64,000 nt of DNA from the NCBI GenBank assembly GCA_009760855.2, contig WPIO01000245.1, positions 62,001 to 126,000 of the forward strand, written 5' to 3'. The stretch comes from Cristatella mucedo. Lineage: Eukaryota; Bryozoa; Phylactolaemata; Cristatellidae. The notes below the pieces were generated by a model. That model searched no databases, was not told the origin of the DNA, and saw nothing but the letters and a program-made list of their open reading frames with translations. The stretch's first letter is position 1; the number at the start of each line of letters is the position of its first letter. Below are positions 45,440 through 56,878 of the stretch, piece by piece. The position numbers were made by a program, and so were the translations under genes.

Positions 45440-48400
45440 GTGTTAAATAGTATTTGTTGCATTAGTAGCCCACCCGCTGTAGCCCTGCACTTTGTGAAAC
45501 GTAGTCCTGCGGCCGTCACCAAGGTCCAATTCAAATTCGAAGAGCCAGCTTCCACCGGGCCGGACGTGAACGGTAGAGAATACGAGCCACTTCATCGCCG
45601 TCGCCCAGTTGTTGGACTGCCTCTTAAATTCCGCCTACTAAATGTCCGCTCGCAAAAAAACCAAGGGGTTACTTATCCGCGATCAGGTGGTCCAGGAGAA
45701 GCTAGAAGCATTTCTGCTTACCGAAACCTGGATGACGCCTTGTTCCAGCAGCTGTATTTCCGAGACCACCCCACCTGGGTTCTCATTCTATCAGTTCATG
45801 CGTTCTGAAAAGGTTGGTGGCGGGATTGCAATTGTTGTTCACGAATCGTTTGGCTATAAAATGTGCAGTTTCTCGCAATGGTCATCGTGTGAATCGGTTG
45901 TTATCAGATCTTCATCAAAGACAATGCCTCTCACCATTGTGATATACCGACCTCCTGGCTGTCTAAACTTGTTTATTGAGGAGTTTTCAGAGTTCCTCGC
46001 TAAAATATTTGTGTGACAGGCCGTTACTGATTGTAGGAGACTTCAATATTCACATTGACAACCTTAGCAACAGCCAGGTCCGATCGTTTCTTGACTGTCT
46101 GGAGAATTTTGGTTTGGCCCAACACGTTAATCATAGATCCCACGTCGGTGGCCACATTCTAGATCTCGTGATCACTAAGGATGTCCTATCCACTGACTTT
46201 TTGGTCTGCCCACTGACCCTCTCAGATCATTGTTCGGTCTCGTTTACTGTTCCTGCTCCCTCGTACGTACACGGCGATGTCGATTTGCCTAACGACGTTA
46301 CTTACAAAGCATTGACGTGGACAAATTTTTGAAATCTGTTTGTGATGCAGGTCTTCTTGATCTGCATTCAGACTCAACCGGCAGCCTCGATACCCTCACT
46401 GATACGATAAACATGACACTCAGGAGTGCTCTTGACAAGCACGCTCTCGTTCGCTCTATCCGTGTTCAAAGTCGTCGAGATTCCTTTCAATTTACAAAAA
46501 ACTCCTTAAGGTGCGCCGTGTTAAGAACAGGCTGGAACGTCGTTTCAAGAAATCTGGGTCTGAGGCAGACCTAGTCCATTTTAACGACTTCCTTCGAGTT
46601 TGCATCCGAAAGCTTAAAAAAGCCAGGGCTTCTTTTTTCATTAGAAGACTGAATTCCTGCCTGTCGGACACTAAACAGATTTATAAGACAGTAAACCATT
46701 TACTGGCCAGTGCTGTGAGGTCTGACTCGCAGGATATTAAGGGCTCAGCCGAAAAGTTTTCAGCCTTCTTTACTGAAAAAATTGTGCACATTCTTGCCTC
46801 CAGTAAGCCCCCTCCGACCAAATCAATCGCAGTTCCTCAACCTGTGACCTTTCTTAAAAGGTTCTCCGATGTTTCTGCCTGTGATGTGGCTGCCTTAATG
46901 AAGTCTAGCAAAAAGAGCTCGTCTCCTGAAGACCCTATACCTTCATCTCTGTGGTCTTCACTTGCAGACCAACTTAGCCCTGCCATAACCAAGATTTTTA
47001 ATCCTTCTTTGGGAAAAGGTGTCGTCCCTTTGTTCTTCAAATCGGCAACCGTTAGACCTATTCCTAGAAAGCCTGGATTAGACACAGAGGTCCTAGCAAA
47101 CTATCGTCCAGTTTCCCTTCTTCTGTTCTTATCAAAGATTCTTGATAAAATTGTTGCTAAGCAGCTAGTTGAACATATTGAAAATAATGGAATGTCAGAA
47201 ACATTTCAATCAGGTTTCAAGAGGCAGCACTCTACTGAAACTGCTCTCCTCCGTGTTAGCAATGACATTCTATGTGGCAACGACGACAGGAATGTCACTA
47301 CCCTAGCTCTGATAGATCTGTCTGCTGCCTTGGACACCATTGATCGTGAAGTTCTGCTTGAACGATTGAGAACAACGATCGGTCTGGCAGACGAAGCACT
47401 GGCTTGGTTTAAATCCTACTTGTCTGATCGTGTTCAATCCGTGTCGTGTGGAGGTCAGGTCTCAGACATGAGAAGGGTCACATGTGGAGTCCCTCAATAG
47501 TCTGTACTTGGTCCCTTACTGTTCTCTATTTATTTTCAACCTCTGGGAAAAGTGATGAAGGCCCATTGAATAGGATATCACTTCTGTGCTGACGATACTC
47601 GCTATACTTGTCATTTAAACCGTCGGAATCTGCTGCAGCAACTGAGAAACTGAATGCTTGCCTTGCCGATATTCGATCCTGGATGTTCGGAAAACTTTCT
47701 GAAATTAAATGACGATAAAACCAAACTGCTGCTCATAGGACACTCTAAGCGTGTGGCTGGATCTAAAGGCTTTGCTGTTCCAATAGGTGATGCTATTGTG
47801 CGACCTTCATCGCTTGCTCGCAATCTAGGTGTCGTGTTCGACAGCTGCCTCAATTTCAAAAGCTTCATTCAGAAGACTGCCTCTACAGCTAGCCATCACA
47901 TCCAATCCCTATCCAAGATTAGAAGCTGTCTCCCACAGTGGCTTGTAAAAAATGTAACTAGCTCTTTAGTTCTGTCTCGGCTTGAGTATTGTAATTCCCT
48001 TTTGGCTGGGCTACCAAAGAAAGCTATTATGCCACTACAGCAGACTAAGAATATGGCTGCAAGGCTGGTCTTCAAGTCCCAGCGATTTGAGCACGTGTCA
48101 CCTTTGCTGAGAGAGCTCGGATGGTTGCCGGTTGAGCGAAGGATACAGAGCAAAGGTCTTACGCTGACTCACAAGGCCAGCCACGGCTTGGCTCTTTCGT
48201 ACGTTGCTGAACTGCTGCATCAGTTTCAGCCTGTTCGCGCCCTCAGGTCCTGTGTGGACAATAAATTAGCTGTCCCAATCCTCCGCTTAAATCCAGTTGG
48301 TGACAGAAGCTTAAGCTCTGCTGGTCCTAGACTGTGGAACTCGCTTCCACAATTCTTATGCAACGACATCTACTCTCCGACTGCCGACTATGGCACATCT

Positions 48401-48538
48401 TATTCAGCGGTCCTGAACTGCTACTTCTATGCTACTCACTACCTCAACTGCTCTCCTGACTCTGCTATGCTTCCCACTTTCTCTTTGTTGCGTGAGACGA
48501 AGTCTGTGGGCTACCGAATGCGTACCGAAAGCCGCTAA
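45440..48538 (+). pseudogene. L2-B endonuclease-reverse transcriptase ORF, broken
   Basis: The endonuclease start KFRLLNVRSQ lies at about 45625. It continues in another frame (LLTETWMTP, catalytic Glu motif) after a shift at the A-run near 45653. GDFNIH lies at about 46039, and SDHCSV closes the domain near 46225. Further shifts occur near 46005, 46325 and 46515. The connector and RT are open at 46511-47500: DPIPSSLW, NYRPVSLL, motif A changed to SAALDTID (Phe to Leu), and GVPQ followed by a TAG in place of the next Gly codon. The catalytic box reads FCADD instead of YADD (about 47580). The C-terminal domain is intact at 47654-48538 (NFLKLNDDKTKLLLIG, LEYCNSLLAGLP, LGWLPVERR). With at least four frameshifts and one stop it is inactive. 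Confidence 0.9.
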
Positions 48539-48577
48539 GGCTGTGAGTGTGCTATACCAAACTGTCCTGCGTAACAC

Positions 48578-48602
48578 CCACATGGTCTTTATGACTTTGT
48601 GG
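48578..48602 (+). promoter_or_regulatory. L2-B 3' stem-loop (RT recognition candidate)
   Basis: CCACATGGTC and GACTTTGTGG form a 10-bp stem with one U-U mismatch and one G-U pair around the loop TTTAT. It is kept in nearly all L2-B copies just before the tail. Confidence 0.7.
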
Positions 48603-48635
48603 AGTTACTGACCGAGATACATACATACATACATT

Positions 48636-48790
48636 GCAGCAAACTTTCTTAAAGAAAGTGACGCTACAATTAACATACTAGTTTTAGGCAAACAAAGTGT
48701 GATTAAAAAATTTGGAAAGGTTAATGCTCAACATTTGCTCTGCCAGCATATCTCCTGTTGAATTAGCATGAAACTCCTTATCAAATTGAA
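48636..48790 (+). mobile_element. Old L2-A relic, right half
   Basis: GCAGCAAACTTTCTTAAAG continues the L2-A that stops at 45187. It runs through ACTAGTTTTAGGCAAACAAA and GCCAGCATATCTCCTGTTGA. Confidence 0.85.
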
Positions 48791-48794
48791 TCAC

Positions 48795-48990
48795 TCCCCT
48801 CAACTGCTCTCATGACTCTGCTATGCTTCCCAATTTCTCTTTACTGGGTGAGATGAAGTCTGTTGGCCACCGAATGCATACCGAAAGCTGCGTAGGCTGT
48901 GAGTGGGTTGTACACAACTCTCTTGCATAACGTTCACATAATCTTTGCGGCTTAATGGTGTTACCGACGGAGATACAGTACATTACACTT
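48795..48990 (+). mobile_element. Second L2-B 3' fragment
   Basis: Repeats the end of the L2-B ORF (CTCAACTGCTCTCATGACTC onward), a weakened stem-loop, and GGAGATACAGTACATTACAC. Confidence 0.85.
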
Positions 48991-49105
48991 GCTGGTCTGC
49001 CACGACTCGTTCTAGTGGCTTTGATACGAACGCAGAAGAGAAGCTGGGTGGGAGTTCGCTTGGTTCTCTTGGTCTAGTGTCTCTTTCTTGAGTATTTGGT
49101 ACTGG
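48991..49105 (-). mobile_element. Old L2-A fragment
   Basis: CTGGTCTGCCACGACTCGTT and TTGGTCTAGTGTCTC match the L2-A region around 5.15 kb in the same reverse sense. Confidence 0.55.
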
Positions 49106-50829
49106 CAAACCAATGCATTTGCGAACGAAAACACTCAGGTCATTGTAAGTGAAAATACTAAAAAACTGCGACGATTCTAGCACTGATCTGCACGGCTATA
49201 GAGTTACCAGCAGCCGAGAATTTCCTAGCGGTTTACCTGACCTCAAGGGTAATTTAAAGGGGTTTTCCCTCATTGTGTTCGCAGTGTAGGATCTCTGACT
49301 TGGTCAAGCCTGCTCACACGGCTTAGTCTGGACTGCAGAAACTTTACCGTCGGTGTTCTACGGAGAGTACTCCAATTAAGGTAACAGGCAGTACCTTTAG
49401 TAAGCAAAGCTGCACTGACCTAGCTGCATGGACTTTGATCTGACTGAACAGTGATTTTTCTGTACCAGCCTGCTAATGCTTTATTTGCCAGCAATGTCCA
49501 CGTGGTGACTCGTCCTAATATGAATTATTCAGTCTGGACTCTAATGTCAGCCATTGAGCTAGCAGTTCAGCCGGCCTTCTGCCAAGGTCAGTGCCTTGCA
49601 TGGCTACCAGTTACTCTTATATTCTGGAAAGCCTTTACATGTTTGAGTCCACGGTTCCAACATTGATCTGATCAGTGAAATGACAAACTTGCATTGTCGT
49701 GTTTGACCTTTAGACTTAGCTCAATCTGCAAAAGACCACTTCAGAATTGCCTATTCACGTTAAACTTGCCAAAACCGCAACGACTTGATGGTGTTATTTA
49801 CGATAATTCTCGATTCACTCCTAAAGCCCAAGTGGTTTACGGTACCTATAGACTTGCCAAATTAACTTCACCTCACTCCAACAACGGAAAGCGAAAGCAG
49901 GTGTCTTTCTAAGAAGTGATTGGCAGTAAAGAAACAGCTCGGAATGGCTAGAAAGATATGCCAGAGTCAGTTGGCAGCAGCAGAGGTGATATACCATTAT
50001 ATGGTGATATCATTTTGAAGCTGCTTGCATAATGCTGTACCAGCGGAGCGAAGTCTTCTGCTCTTAAGGAACTTGGCCTACACGTCGCATTAATATTTCG
50101 TTGACTATAGAGAATACGAGGCTCAAACAGGCAGAAACTGGCGTTGCAGTTCAGTTATTTATAAATAAGCCAGTCAATGGCGGCCATAGTAAGTGCTAGT
50201 CAGGATAAGAATTTGGCTCTGTATATGTTAATCAGCCAGAAGCCATAGCAGAGCTTTTAAGAAAGAAGTCGCCAGGCCATGTCTCTAGGATTTATGCATG
50301 GTTCCAACGCTATATATAACAACTTTTACGGGCTTGATGCATTTTTTTCTAGTAGCATAGCCACAACTTAGTTGCACTAGTTTAGTGAGGAGGCAGAAAA
50401 TTAATCTATTAAATTTTGAAGTAAAGCAATAGCATAGGTAGTTCCTAGTCTCAGAAAAGGATAGACCCTAATGGCTAGCTAGGAAAGCAGATTCTTTAAA
50501 CAGGTTTCTACTTTAAGCAGTCGTTTAGGATGGCACCTATGCTCGTTGCAAATACTAACGGTCACATTAGGAAGCCTCGATTGGAAGTTCAGATTCCTTA
50601 GACAAGTAGATAGCTAGCTTCAAGTTACCCATGCTGTAATGTGTTAACGAATGGTTTAGTAAACGGAAATCTGCTGATTTCTATGACCTAATGCCTGAAA
50701 GCCAGCATGCGTTTATCAAGTTGCTTCTGAGCATCCCGTTATTTTAAATGGTAACCAAAGCACAGTTAAGTTGCCGTTACACTTCATTCTGTCTCGGCTT
50801 TTTACATCTGCTGCAATGGAAGCATTGAT
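49106..50829. other. Unannotated sequence, longest feature-poor stretch
   Basis: No supported gene. Around 50435 (VVPSLRKDRP) and 50690 (LMPESQHAF) two short peptides loosely resemble RT finger motifs, but the spacing and frame do not hold together. Confidence 0.35.
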
Positions 50830-51055
50830 TAAGCGCTCGTGAATTGTCCTTTGTATGTTTTTGTGCTTATGTGTGCTGATAGTGCAAGCTACCACCAATC
50901 ATATTTTACATCTTGACACTGCATGTATCATCAAACCATGCTATGCCTTTTGACATCGTGCATGCTACCAATAATAATTTCATCAGGCTTCCTTACAGTA
51001 CACACAAAGTGCTTACAAGGATACTAAGTTATCTGAGGGCGCTAAACGTCAGTAG
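50830..51055 (+). mobile_element. Old L2-A 3' UTR and stem-loop
   Basis: GAATTGTCCTTTGTATG, GTGCTGATAGTGCAAGCTACC and CTAAGTTATCTGAGGGCGCT follow the L2-A 3' end order; the (ATT)n is lost. Confidence 0.65.
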
Positions 51056-51534
51056 TGATCCCAATAACTAAAGGCATACTGTTTATTTTACTGCCTACTG
51101 TCTACTGTCTAGGTACTGTCTATCCGGCTATTCCATGTGACATCTGAATCCTGAATTTGATAGCACCCTTATGTGTGATTCGCTTAGTTTCAGCCGAGAT
51201 TTAATTCACTACACTGTTTTCAACGTCGTAATACTAGCAAATTTAAGTATCGACTGTACTTTCTAGCAACCCAATGCAGCTGCTCCTGCGTAACTTGGCA
51301 AACGTTCTAATATGTTTTCCTTAAATTGTGACCCAATATGGTCAGAAACTGCGAGAATATCACACAATACATACTTTATAGTCTAAACTGTGAAATTAAG
51401 TGGAATGATTTAATTTAGGGCACAATTAAGAGGAGCCTATAGTGAGCAGTTCCTGAAATAAAACTCTTTCCTTTCAAAAAGTAAAATTCACTATCGGAAG
51501 TCTGTGCAGTCCAGTAGCAGGTTTCGGTGATAAC
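51056..51534. other. Unannotated sequence
   Basis: Nothing recognised. Confidence 0.4.
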
Positions 51535-51998
51535 AGTAATACTAATAATAATATTTATAAATTTGAGGAAACGATGGCCTAGAAGTCACTGTAATTCTAG
51601 GGGCTTTACAATTGCTGAAAAATAAGCACAATTAAACTGTCAGTGGCTGCATGCTCACCAAGCGACAAGACTAACATGGTTTGGGATGATATGCACAGGG
51701 TTTGTGTGCAAGTATAGTTAGTGGCAGTATGTACAGTGACTGCAGACATAAGCTCATCGAAGACTGATCACAGGGACCATCTAAATGCTGTTATAAACAG
51801 GTGCGTTTTCATTTTCTTTTTAAATGTGGCTGAGTCAGGAGATGTTGGGGTGAGTCAGTGGGGTGATAATGAGTTCCAGTCTTTTTGGAGCAAAAGGAAC
51901 TACAGGTACCGTCTCCAAAAGATTTGAGGTTTGTATGGGGTATAGTTAAACGGTTAGATTCCGAAAAACAGATAGTCCGGTGCTTAGCCTGGTGGGTG
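51535..51998 (-). mobile_element. L2-A 3' copy, diverged
   Basis: Decayed (AAT)n, 3' UTR (GTTAGTGGCAGTATGTACAG) and coding end to GCTTAGCCTGGTGGG. Frames are broken. Confidence 0.8.
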
Positions 51999-52319
51999 AT
52001 GCCAGTAGCACAAAGCTCAGTCACAGAGATATTCAAATGTTGCCTAGGATTGCACTGAAGACTGATGACACTTCCTGCCACGCCCTCCACTCTCTTTGAG
52101 GGTATGACATGGCAGCTATGTGGCTCTGCCCCTCTCTGCAGTCAAACTGCTACTTCAGAAGAAAGGGGGCAGGGCATGCAGAGCAGATGCCGTGCTCCCA
52201 CGGTTGGTATCGGCTGACAAAGCTTGATTTAATTGCAACAGGTCAGACGGGTCGCATGACCCAACACACTAGGGCTGCAGTGACCTACTTTCTGCTTGAG
52301 CTTCTGCCAGTACCACTGC

Positions 52320-52384
<65 letters not shown>

Positions 52385-53479
52385 CTCTCTCCATCTCGTT
52401 GTCTTTCTCCTGCTCTCTTCCCGTCAAACTCCGGAGCTGCTTATACAACGACGACTACTGCATATCAGTTGATATCACTATGCTCCCCCCTCTCCTGCAT
52501 AAAAATACACCTCTTGCTCTAATGTCCACAGATTGTCTATGGGGCATCACTTCACTGTCCTTCTCCGAAACTCTAACTCCATCCCATGCATTTTTTACTG
52601 TTGAGGTCTCGTTGGTGATAGCCGTTGAGGCTCTATCGCAACTATACAAAAAAGCTGTAAATCAGCTAGCTATCCTAATTAACTTGTAATAACTTCAAAT
52701 AGCCTCCTTCTGCAAACTGAAGGACGATCTTTACAGGCTCTCAGCGCAGACTTCAGCAAGCATCACACGATTACCCGCTGAAATACTCAAACCTGACATA
52801 GTGGCTCATAAAGCCCAAGCTAGGTTCAGCTTTCCCGGGGCTAATAACCACTGTCCCAACCAGGGTACTCTATCTCCTGATCTGCACCGTCAGATTCTTG
52901 TGTCCCAGCACTTCCGTTGCAGCACCTGCTTAGGCTTTATTGGCACAGGACCAAGCAAGTCTTCCAGATGCTGCAGCTTTCCAGAGCGTCCTGTCGTGCT
53001 TGGGTGGGGCGTCTTCTACTGTGGAGCCAGGCTGCTTGGTCAGAGCAACTGCTGGGGCCGCTTGGCCGACTTGCCTCACGAATCGTGTCTGCCTTCGTGA
53101 GTAACTTGTACAGATGCTGGCATTCGAATTGAACGGCATACTTCCACACATGCAGCAATTGCCTCCCCCTTCTTTCCTTCTTCCCCCTTCTTTGATGGTG
53201 GGAAGCCGTCCCCCACATATATTAGTTCACCTGTTGCCTTCTCAGTTGGCAAGCAATAGGTCAAGCAGCCTGTTAGCCTGGTCAGGCCCCGAGGGTTCCT
53301 GCCAAGAAGAGCTGGCTGCCGTTTTCTTACCCTAAGCTGCTTATGCTTTGAGTGTCCATAGAAAAGTCTCCATCTTAAAAAGCCACTCAGTCTCGGTGGT
53401 ACTGAGAACAACAGACTAAGACACCTAATATTGCTTTACATTACCTGTCTCATTACCAGAAACACGCACTGAGTCGCAC
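51999..53479. other. GC-richer region without an assigned gene
   Basis: 52090-52270 and especially 52780-53410 are richer in G+C than the rest, and several frames on both strands are open for 70-110 codons. None shows a recognisable domain, so I cannot choose a coding strand. A donor-like GTGAGTAAC stands at about 53097. Confidence 0.3.
52322..52381. repeat. (TC)n microsatellite
   Basis: About 29 CT/TC units, followed by a degenerate pyrimidine tract to about 52420. Confidence 0.97.
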
Positions 53480-54015
53480 GCTCCATGCTGGTACTTCACA
53501 CGTCGCATCTTTTGAAGTTTTGTAATTTGAAAGAAAGTCTCCTCGAACATGTACATGTATAGAATGAACGGGAACATGCTTGCCAAGAGAACTATTGAGT
53601 GTCATGTTTACTGCATCAGTGAGGATAATAATAATAATAATAATATTGCACTTGATAAGCGCCCTCAGAGAACTTAATCTCTCTCTAGGCACTTTACATT
53701 TGCTGCAAAGGGAAATGCAATTGAATGGTGAGTAAAATCATGCTTGATACATCGAGGCTGTCGGTCGAGTCTGGGTGCAAATCAAAAAGCCCTGCATCAC
53801 GAACAGATTAAGAAATACTGTCTATGTCAATGCTTTCAAGTTACTTTGCTGTAAAAGTTCAGCATTATCCTGTACGTACTAGGAAGTATGAAAGCAGGAA
53901 CAGTAAACGAGACCTGCAGTGATCTAAGAGGGCCAGTGGGGACGCCACAAGATAAATGGGGAAAATATCCTTTGTGATCACAATATCTAGGAGTTTAAAA
54001 ACCTTTGGAGTAATG
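53480..54015 (-). mobile_element. L2-B endonuclease-region relic
   Basis: Matches the L2-B region after the endonuclease in reverse (CTTGCCAAGAGAACTATTGAGTG, then AACAGTAAACGAGACCTG and TTTGTGATCACAATATCTAG). It is split by a short L2-A tail at 53626-53750. Confidence 0.75.
53626..53750 (-). mobile_element. 125-bp L2-A tail inserted in L2-B
   Basis: (AAT)n, the reversed stem-loop and 3' UTR only up to AAATCATGCTTGAT. L2-B sequence continues on both sides, so this is a complete, extremely 5'-truncated insertion. Confidence 0.85.
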
Positions 54016-54337
54016 TGGTTGCAGTTTTAAGTTAAAGTGAGCTCTGATATTAATATAATTCTAAAGCTGAAGTCACTATAATGCCAAAGTAAATGTGATA
54101 TGCTCATTAACTGATCACTCTATGAGGGCAGGAATGCCTCGATTATGAGTACTGAAGTGATTTCCCGTGCCACATTCCAGAGGCTGAGGTCTTGCTACTT
54201 CGAAAGTCTAATAAGCTGGCTACAGAAAAAATGTGTTCTGATTATCACGATCCTTAAATACATTCTGGGCTTAGATCTCATCAAAGCAAGTAGCAGTACG
54301 AAACTGTAGTGCCACATTTTAATTCTGCAGATACTAG

Positions 54338-54505
54338 CTGATGCAGCAGGCTCTTTTACATAGCGACAGAAGAGCGTTTACGGCTATCACCACTGCTTGC
54401 ATCGCAATATAGGGTCGCCCACAGCAGGATTCGAACTCACGACCTGGTGACCAAGATTGTGAAAGGCAACAGCCTTACCCGGTATGCTATCAAGGCTCAT
54501 CAATT
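54338..54505 (-). mobile_element. SINE-A copy, well preserved
   Basis: Reversed end (GCAGGCTCTTTTACATAGCG), middle, and B box AGGATTCGAACTCACGACC (sense GTGAGTTCGAATCCT). The head reads GATGAGCCTTGATAGC on the sense strand. Confidence 0.85.
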
Positions 54506-55192
54506 TTAGGAATAACTGGAAACCAATTATGCTAAGTCAAAGGTTCATGACTTGCAAGTCGCTTGCGTTTTGGCAGCCTGCCTGTACATATCCAAACGCG
54601 ATCACTACTTTACTTGACTTCGGTAGTAAGTTCATACCAAAGTTCGATTAATTGTACAGAAAAGTCTCGATGCGGGTATGTGTCCTACGTAAGCTAATGC
54701 AGAATGGGAAACGCTATCAAACGTTCAAGAAATCTATAGACAGACAATGCATGAGTTATAAATAAAGTGCCCAAGGCATTTGGAAAAATCCGGCACTCGT
54801 ATATAATCCTCAAGTGGACAAGTGATACTTTGAATATTTAAGTATTATCGGTAGCACACCGTAGGGAAACTTAATGTCTTTCTTTGAAGTTCTTTGAAGG
54901 AAAAAATCGTGACGTATATCTATTAAAAATTCGAGTAGTTGCCTCAAGTTTAAGGAAATAAAATACGATTCCTACATACCAAGCTAATACTTATAGGAGC
55001 ATGTTGCTCTTTAATTTAACTTTAAATGGTGGCGAGGCCGACAACGACCATTAGATAAAACTGTTCCACGTGAGTGAGCGTACCAGCTAAGAAGTTGCTA
55101 ATTCACATATGAACGTCGCTAAATTTTCACAATTACTGTGTACATTTTAGAATCATTGAAATAAACTGAGTTTAATAAAAAAATATTTTCAG
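54506..55192 (+). other. Presumed intron before the CUB exon
   Basis: AT-rich sequence ending in AAATATTTTCAG, the acceptor of the next exon. No further exon recognised. Confidence 0.5.
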
Positions 55193-55561
55193 TCACACAA
55201 TACATTGAGAACCATTGCGGATCTCAGTCCGGAATCTCGGCAGAGCCAATCGAGAAGGTGGTCGCTTTACCAAGAGGTCGCACTACGTCTGCAAGCTGTC
55301 GACTGAGCATTACCTCTCCAGATGAAGGGATAATACTTCGATTTAGGCATTTTGGTCTGCTAGCACAAAGCACCGACTGTAGCAACAGGATAGTTATAGC
55401 ATACGTCGGCAGTCGTCAAGTCATTTGCAAGGAAAACGATATTTTGTCGACACGTTGGTTTATTCCTAAAAATAGAGTTATAATTTGGATAGTTGCTGAA
55501 CAGCCGGTTTCAACTGAAGATCATGGTGCCGCAGCCAACTCACTGGAACTGACAATCCAGA
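55193..55561 (+). CDS. Exon encoding a CUB-like domain
   Basis: The acceptor TATTTTCAG ends at 55192 and a consensus donor GTAAGTATT starts at 55562. The exon is 369 nt and phase 1-1, the class usual for shuffled extracellular modules. It encodes about 122 residues with four cysteines in CUB order: HCGS near the start, SCRLSI 27 residues later, DCSNRIVIAY after another 27, and VICKEN after 16. The core GIILRFRHFGL fits the CUB strand pattern, as do RVIIWIV and LELTIQS at the end. CUB domains are extracellular binding modules in secreted and membrane proteins. The classic calcium-site residues are not obvious, so this may be a divergent member. No flanking exon was identified in the transposon-filled surroundings. 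Confidence 0.72.
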
Positions 55562-55675
55562 GTAAGTATTGAGGCTTTTAGAGAGACTTGCAGAATCGCT
55601 AGCAAGTTACTACGTGAACATGCCGTATCTATTAAAATCGCTTTAAGTTCTAAGGGTTGAATACTTGCATTTTGC

Positions 55676-55978
55676 CTCACAACATCCCCTGACTTGACCA
55701 CATATAGAAAAAAACACGCATCTATTTATGACAGCATCTAGTGGGTTCGTGTGATTCATTCCTTATGAGCTTTGGGTGCTGAAACTGTTGCCTGCTGCAA
55801 CTTACCAGGCTTGCATGCTGACCCTGTGCATGTCGTCTCTAACCATGTTATTCACATTGTTTATTAAGCATGATACTGCTCGCCATTCGACCGTGTATCT
55901 TTTGCAGCAAATATAAAGAGCCTAGAAAGGGATTAAGGTTCTCTGAGGGCGCTTTATCAAGTGCATTATTACTAACGT
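55676..55978 (+). mobile_element. L2-A 3' end in the intron after the CUB exon
   Basis: ACATCCCCTGACTTGACCAC (ORF end), 3' UTR, and stem-loop (CCTAGAAAGGGATTAAGG, TCTCTGAGGGCGC) to GCATTATTAC. Confidence 0.88.
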
Positions 55979-56878
55979 TAAATGTTGTTATTGCCTGTTG
56001 TACGCCGACCGTTACTTTGGCTTGTGCTTTTGCGCCGAGATTACGCTATTCTATCTTTACCGAAGACCGAGCTGCCTTTTAGTTACCGGTCTCTATTTTG
56101 GGACTCTTATTTCCTACTGAGCAAAATTTGATCGCTGACACCATGACAGCCTTTAGCCTAGATAAGCAATGGCTGCGAGAACCGCAGAGTTATCCAGGCT
56201 CAATATGTGTGGACGACGTTGTATGGAAGGTGTCCAGATGGGCCCAAATCATGCCGATGAAGGAGTGAATTCTTTAATTTGGAGAATGGGAAACTCAAGT
56301 TTGAGCACGCGTCACCGGAAAAAGGGCGTTAACAAGTGTTTTATGCAGTTCGTAACGAAGAGTGAGTTCTTTAATCCGTATCATTTGGGGGGTTACCATT
56401 TACGGTTATTCCTGTTAGAAAGATTCTGAAAGAATCTAGAAAAAACCAACAGGATAGCCTAGTATGCCACTAACATGTATGTATGAAGCCATGCCAGGTT
56501 TTCATAAAAAAAATCGACGGTTTGACTGTTTTCGAAGAATAAGGGATAGATAGGCAGCAGTCTTCTCATACTTCTAGTTAGCTTACCTCGCCACAACAGA
56601 AGCAAGAAAAAAGACCCAAAGGATGACGAGAGAGCTGGATACCTGTAAAAGTTTTTAATGTTTGTGAGAAAATAGTGGTCGTCCAAATCACTTTTTCGTC
56701 GTACCTTAGAATTACGAATATGTCCGTTGATGCTGAATGGCGATTGCTTGAGAAAATTTAAACGATTCACTAAAATACTAGTTATATTAGTTATTAGATA
56801 GTAGATCCTGATTTTTAGTACAATTTATGAAGCCTGTGTAGAATATTTAAGCAAATCTGAAATGAAAAATAATATATA
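55979..56878. other. Unannotated sequence
   Basis: An 86-codon plus frame (56169-56429) lies between CCAG and GTGAGT signals, but the phases do not match the CUB exon and no domain is seen. AT-rich towards 56878. Confidence 0.3.

Larger units (their letters stand above)
45188..48630 (+). mobile_element. Apparently full-length L2-B element, 3.44 kb
   Basis: Both borders are fixed by the interrupted L2-A relic and a 5-bp duplication ACATT (45183-45187, 48631-48635). Order: about 250-450 bp 5' leader, one long decayed ORF (endonuclease then RT then C-terminal domain), short 3' UTR, stem-loop and (ATAC)n tail. I see no separate ORF1. If the left border is the true 5' end, the family is a compact single-ORF L2-type element. 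Confidence 0.88.

Noticed and set aside
45188-48630. Active autonomous L2-B element
   Set aside because: At least four frameshifts, a stop after the GVPQ motif and altered catalytic-box neighbours.
50435-50730. RT finger motifs (VVPSLRKDRP, LMPESQHAF)
   Set aside because: Different frames, wrong spacing and no flanking LINE similarity.
52322-53410. Homology between the (CT)n regions at 19.4 and 52.3 kb as parts of one repeat
   Set aside because: The flanks share no ordered matches beyond the microsatellite itself.
56169-56429. Exon following the CUB exon
   Set aside because: Phase 1 entry hits a stop after about 22 codons, and the open frame needs an incompatible phase.
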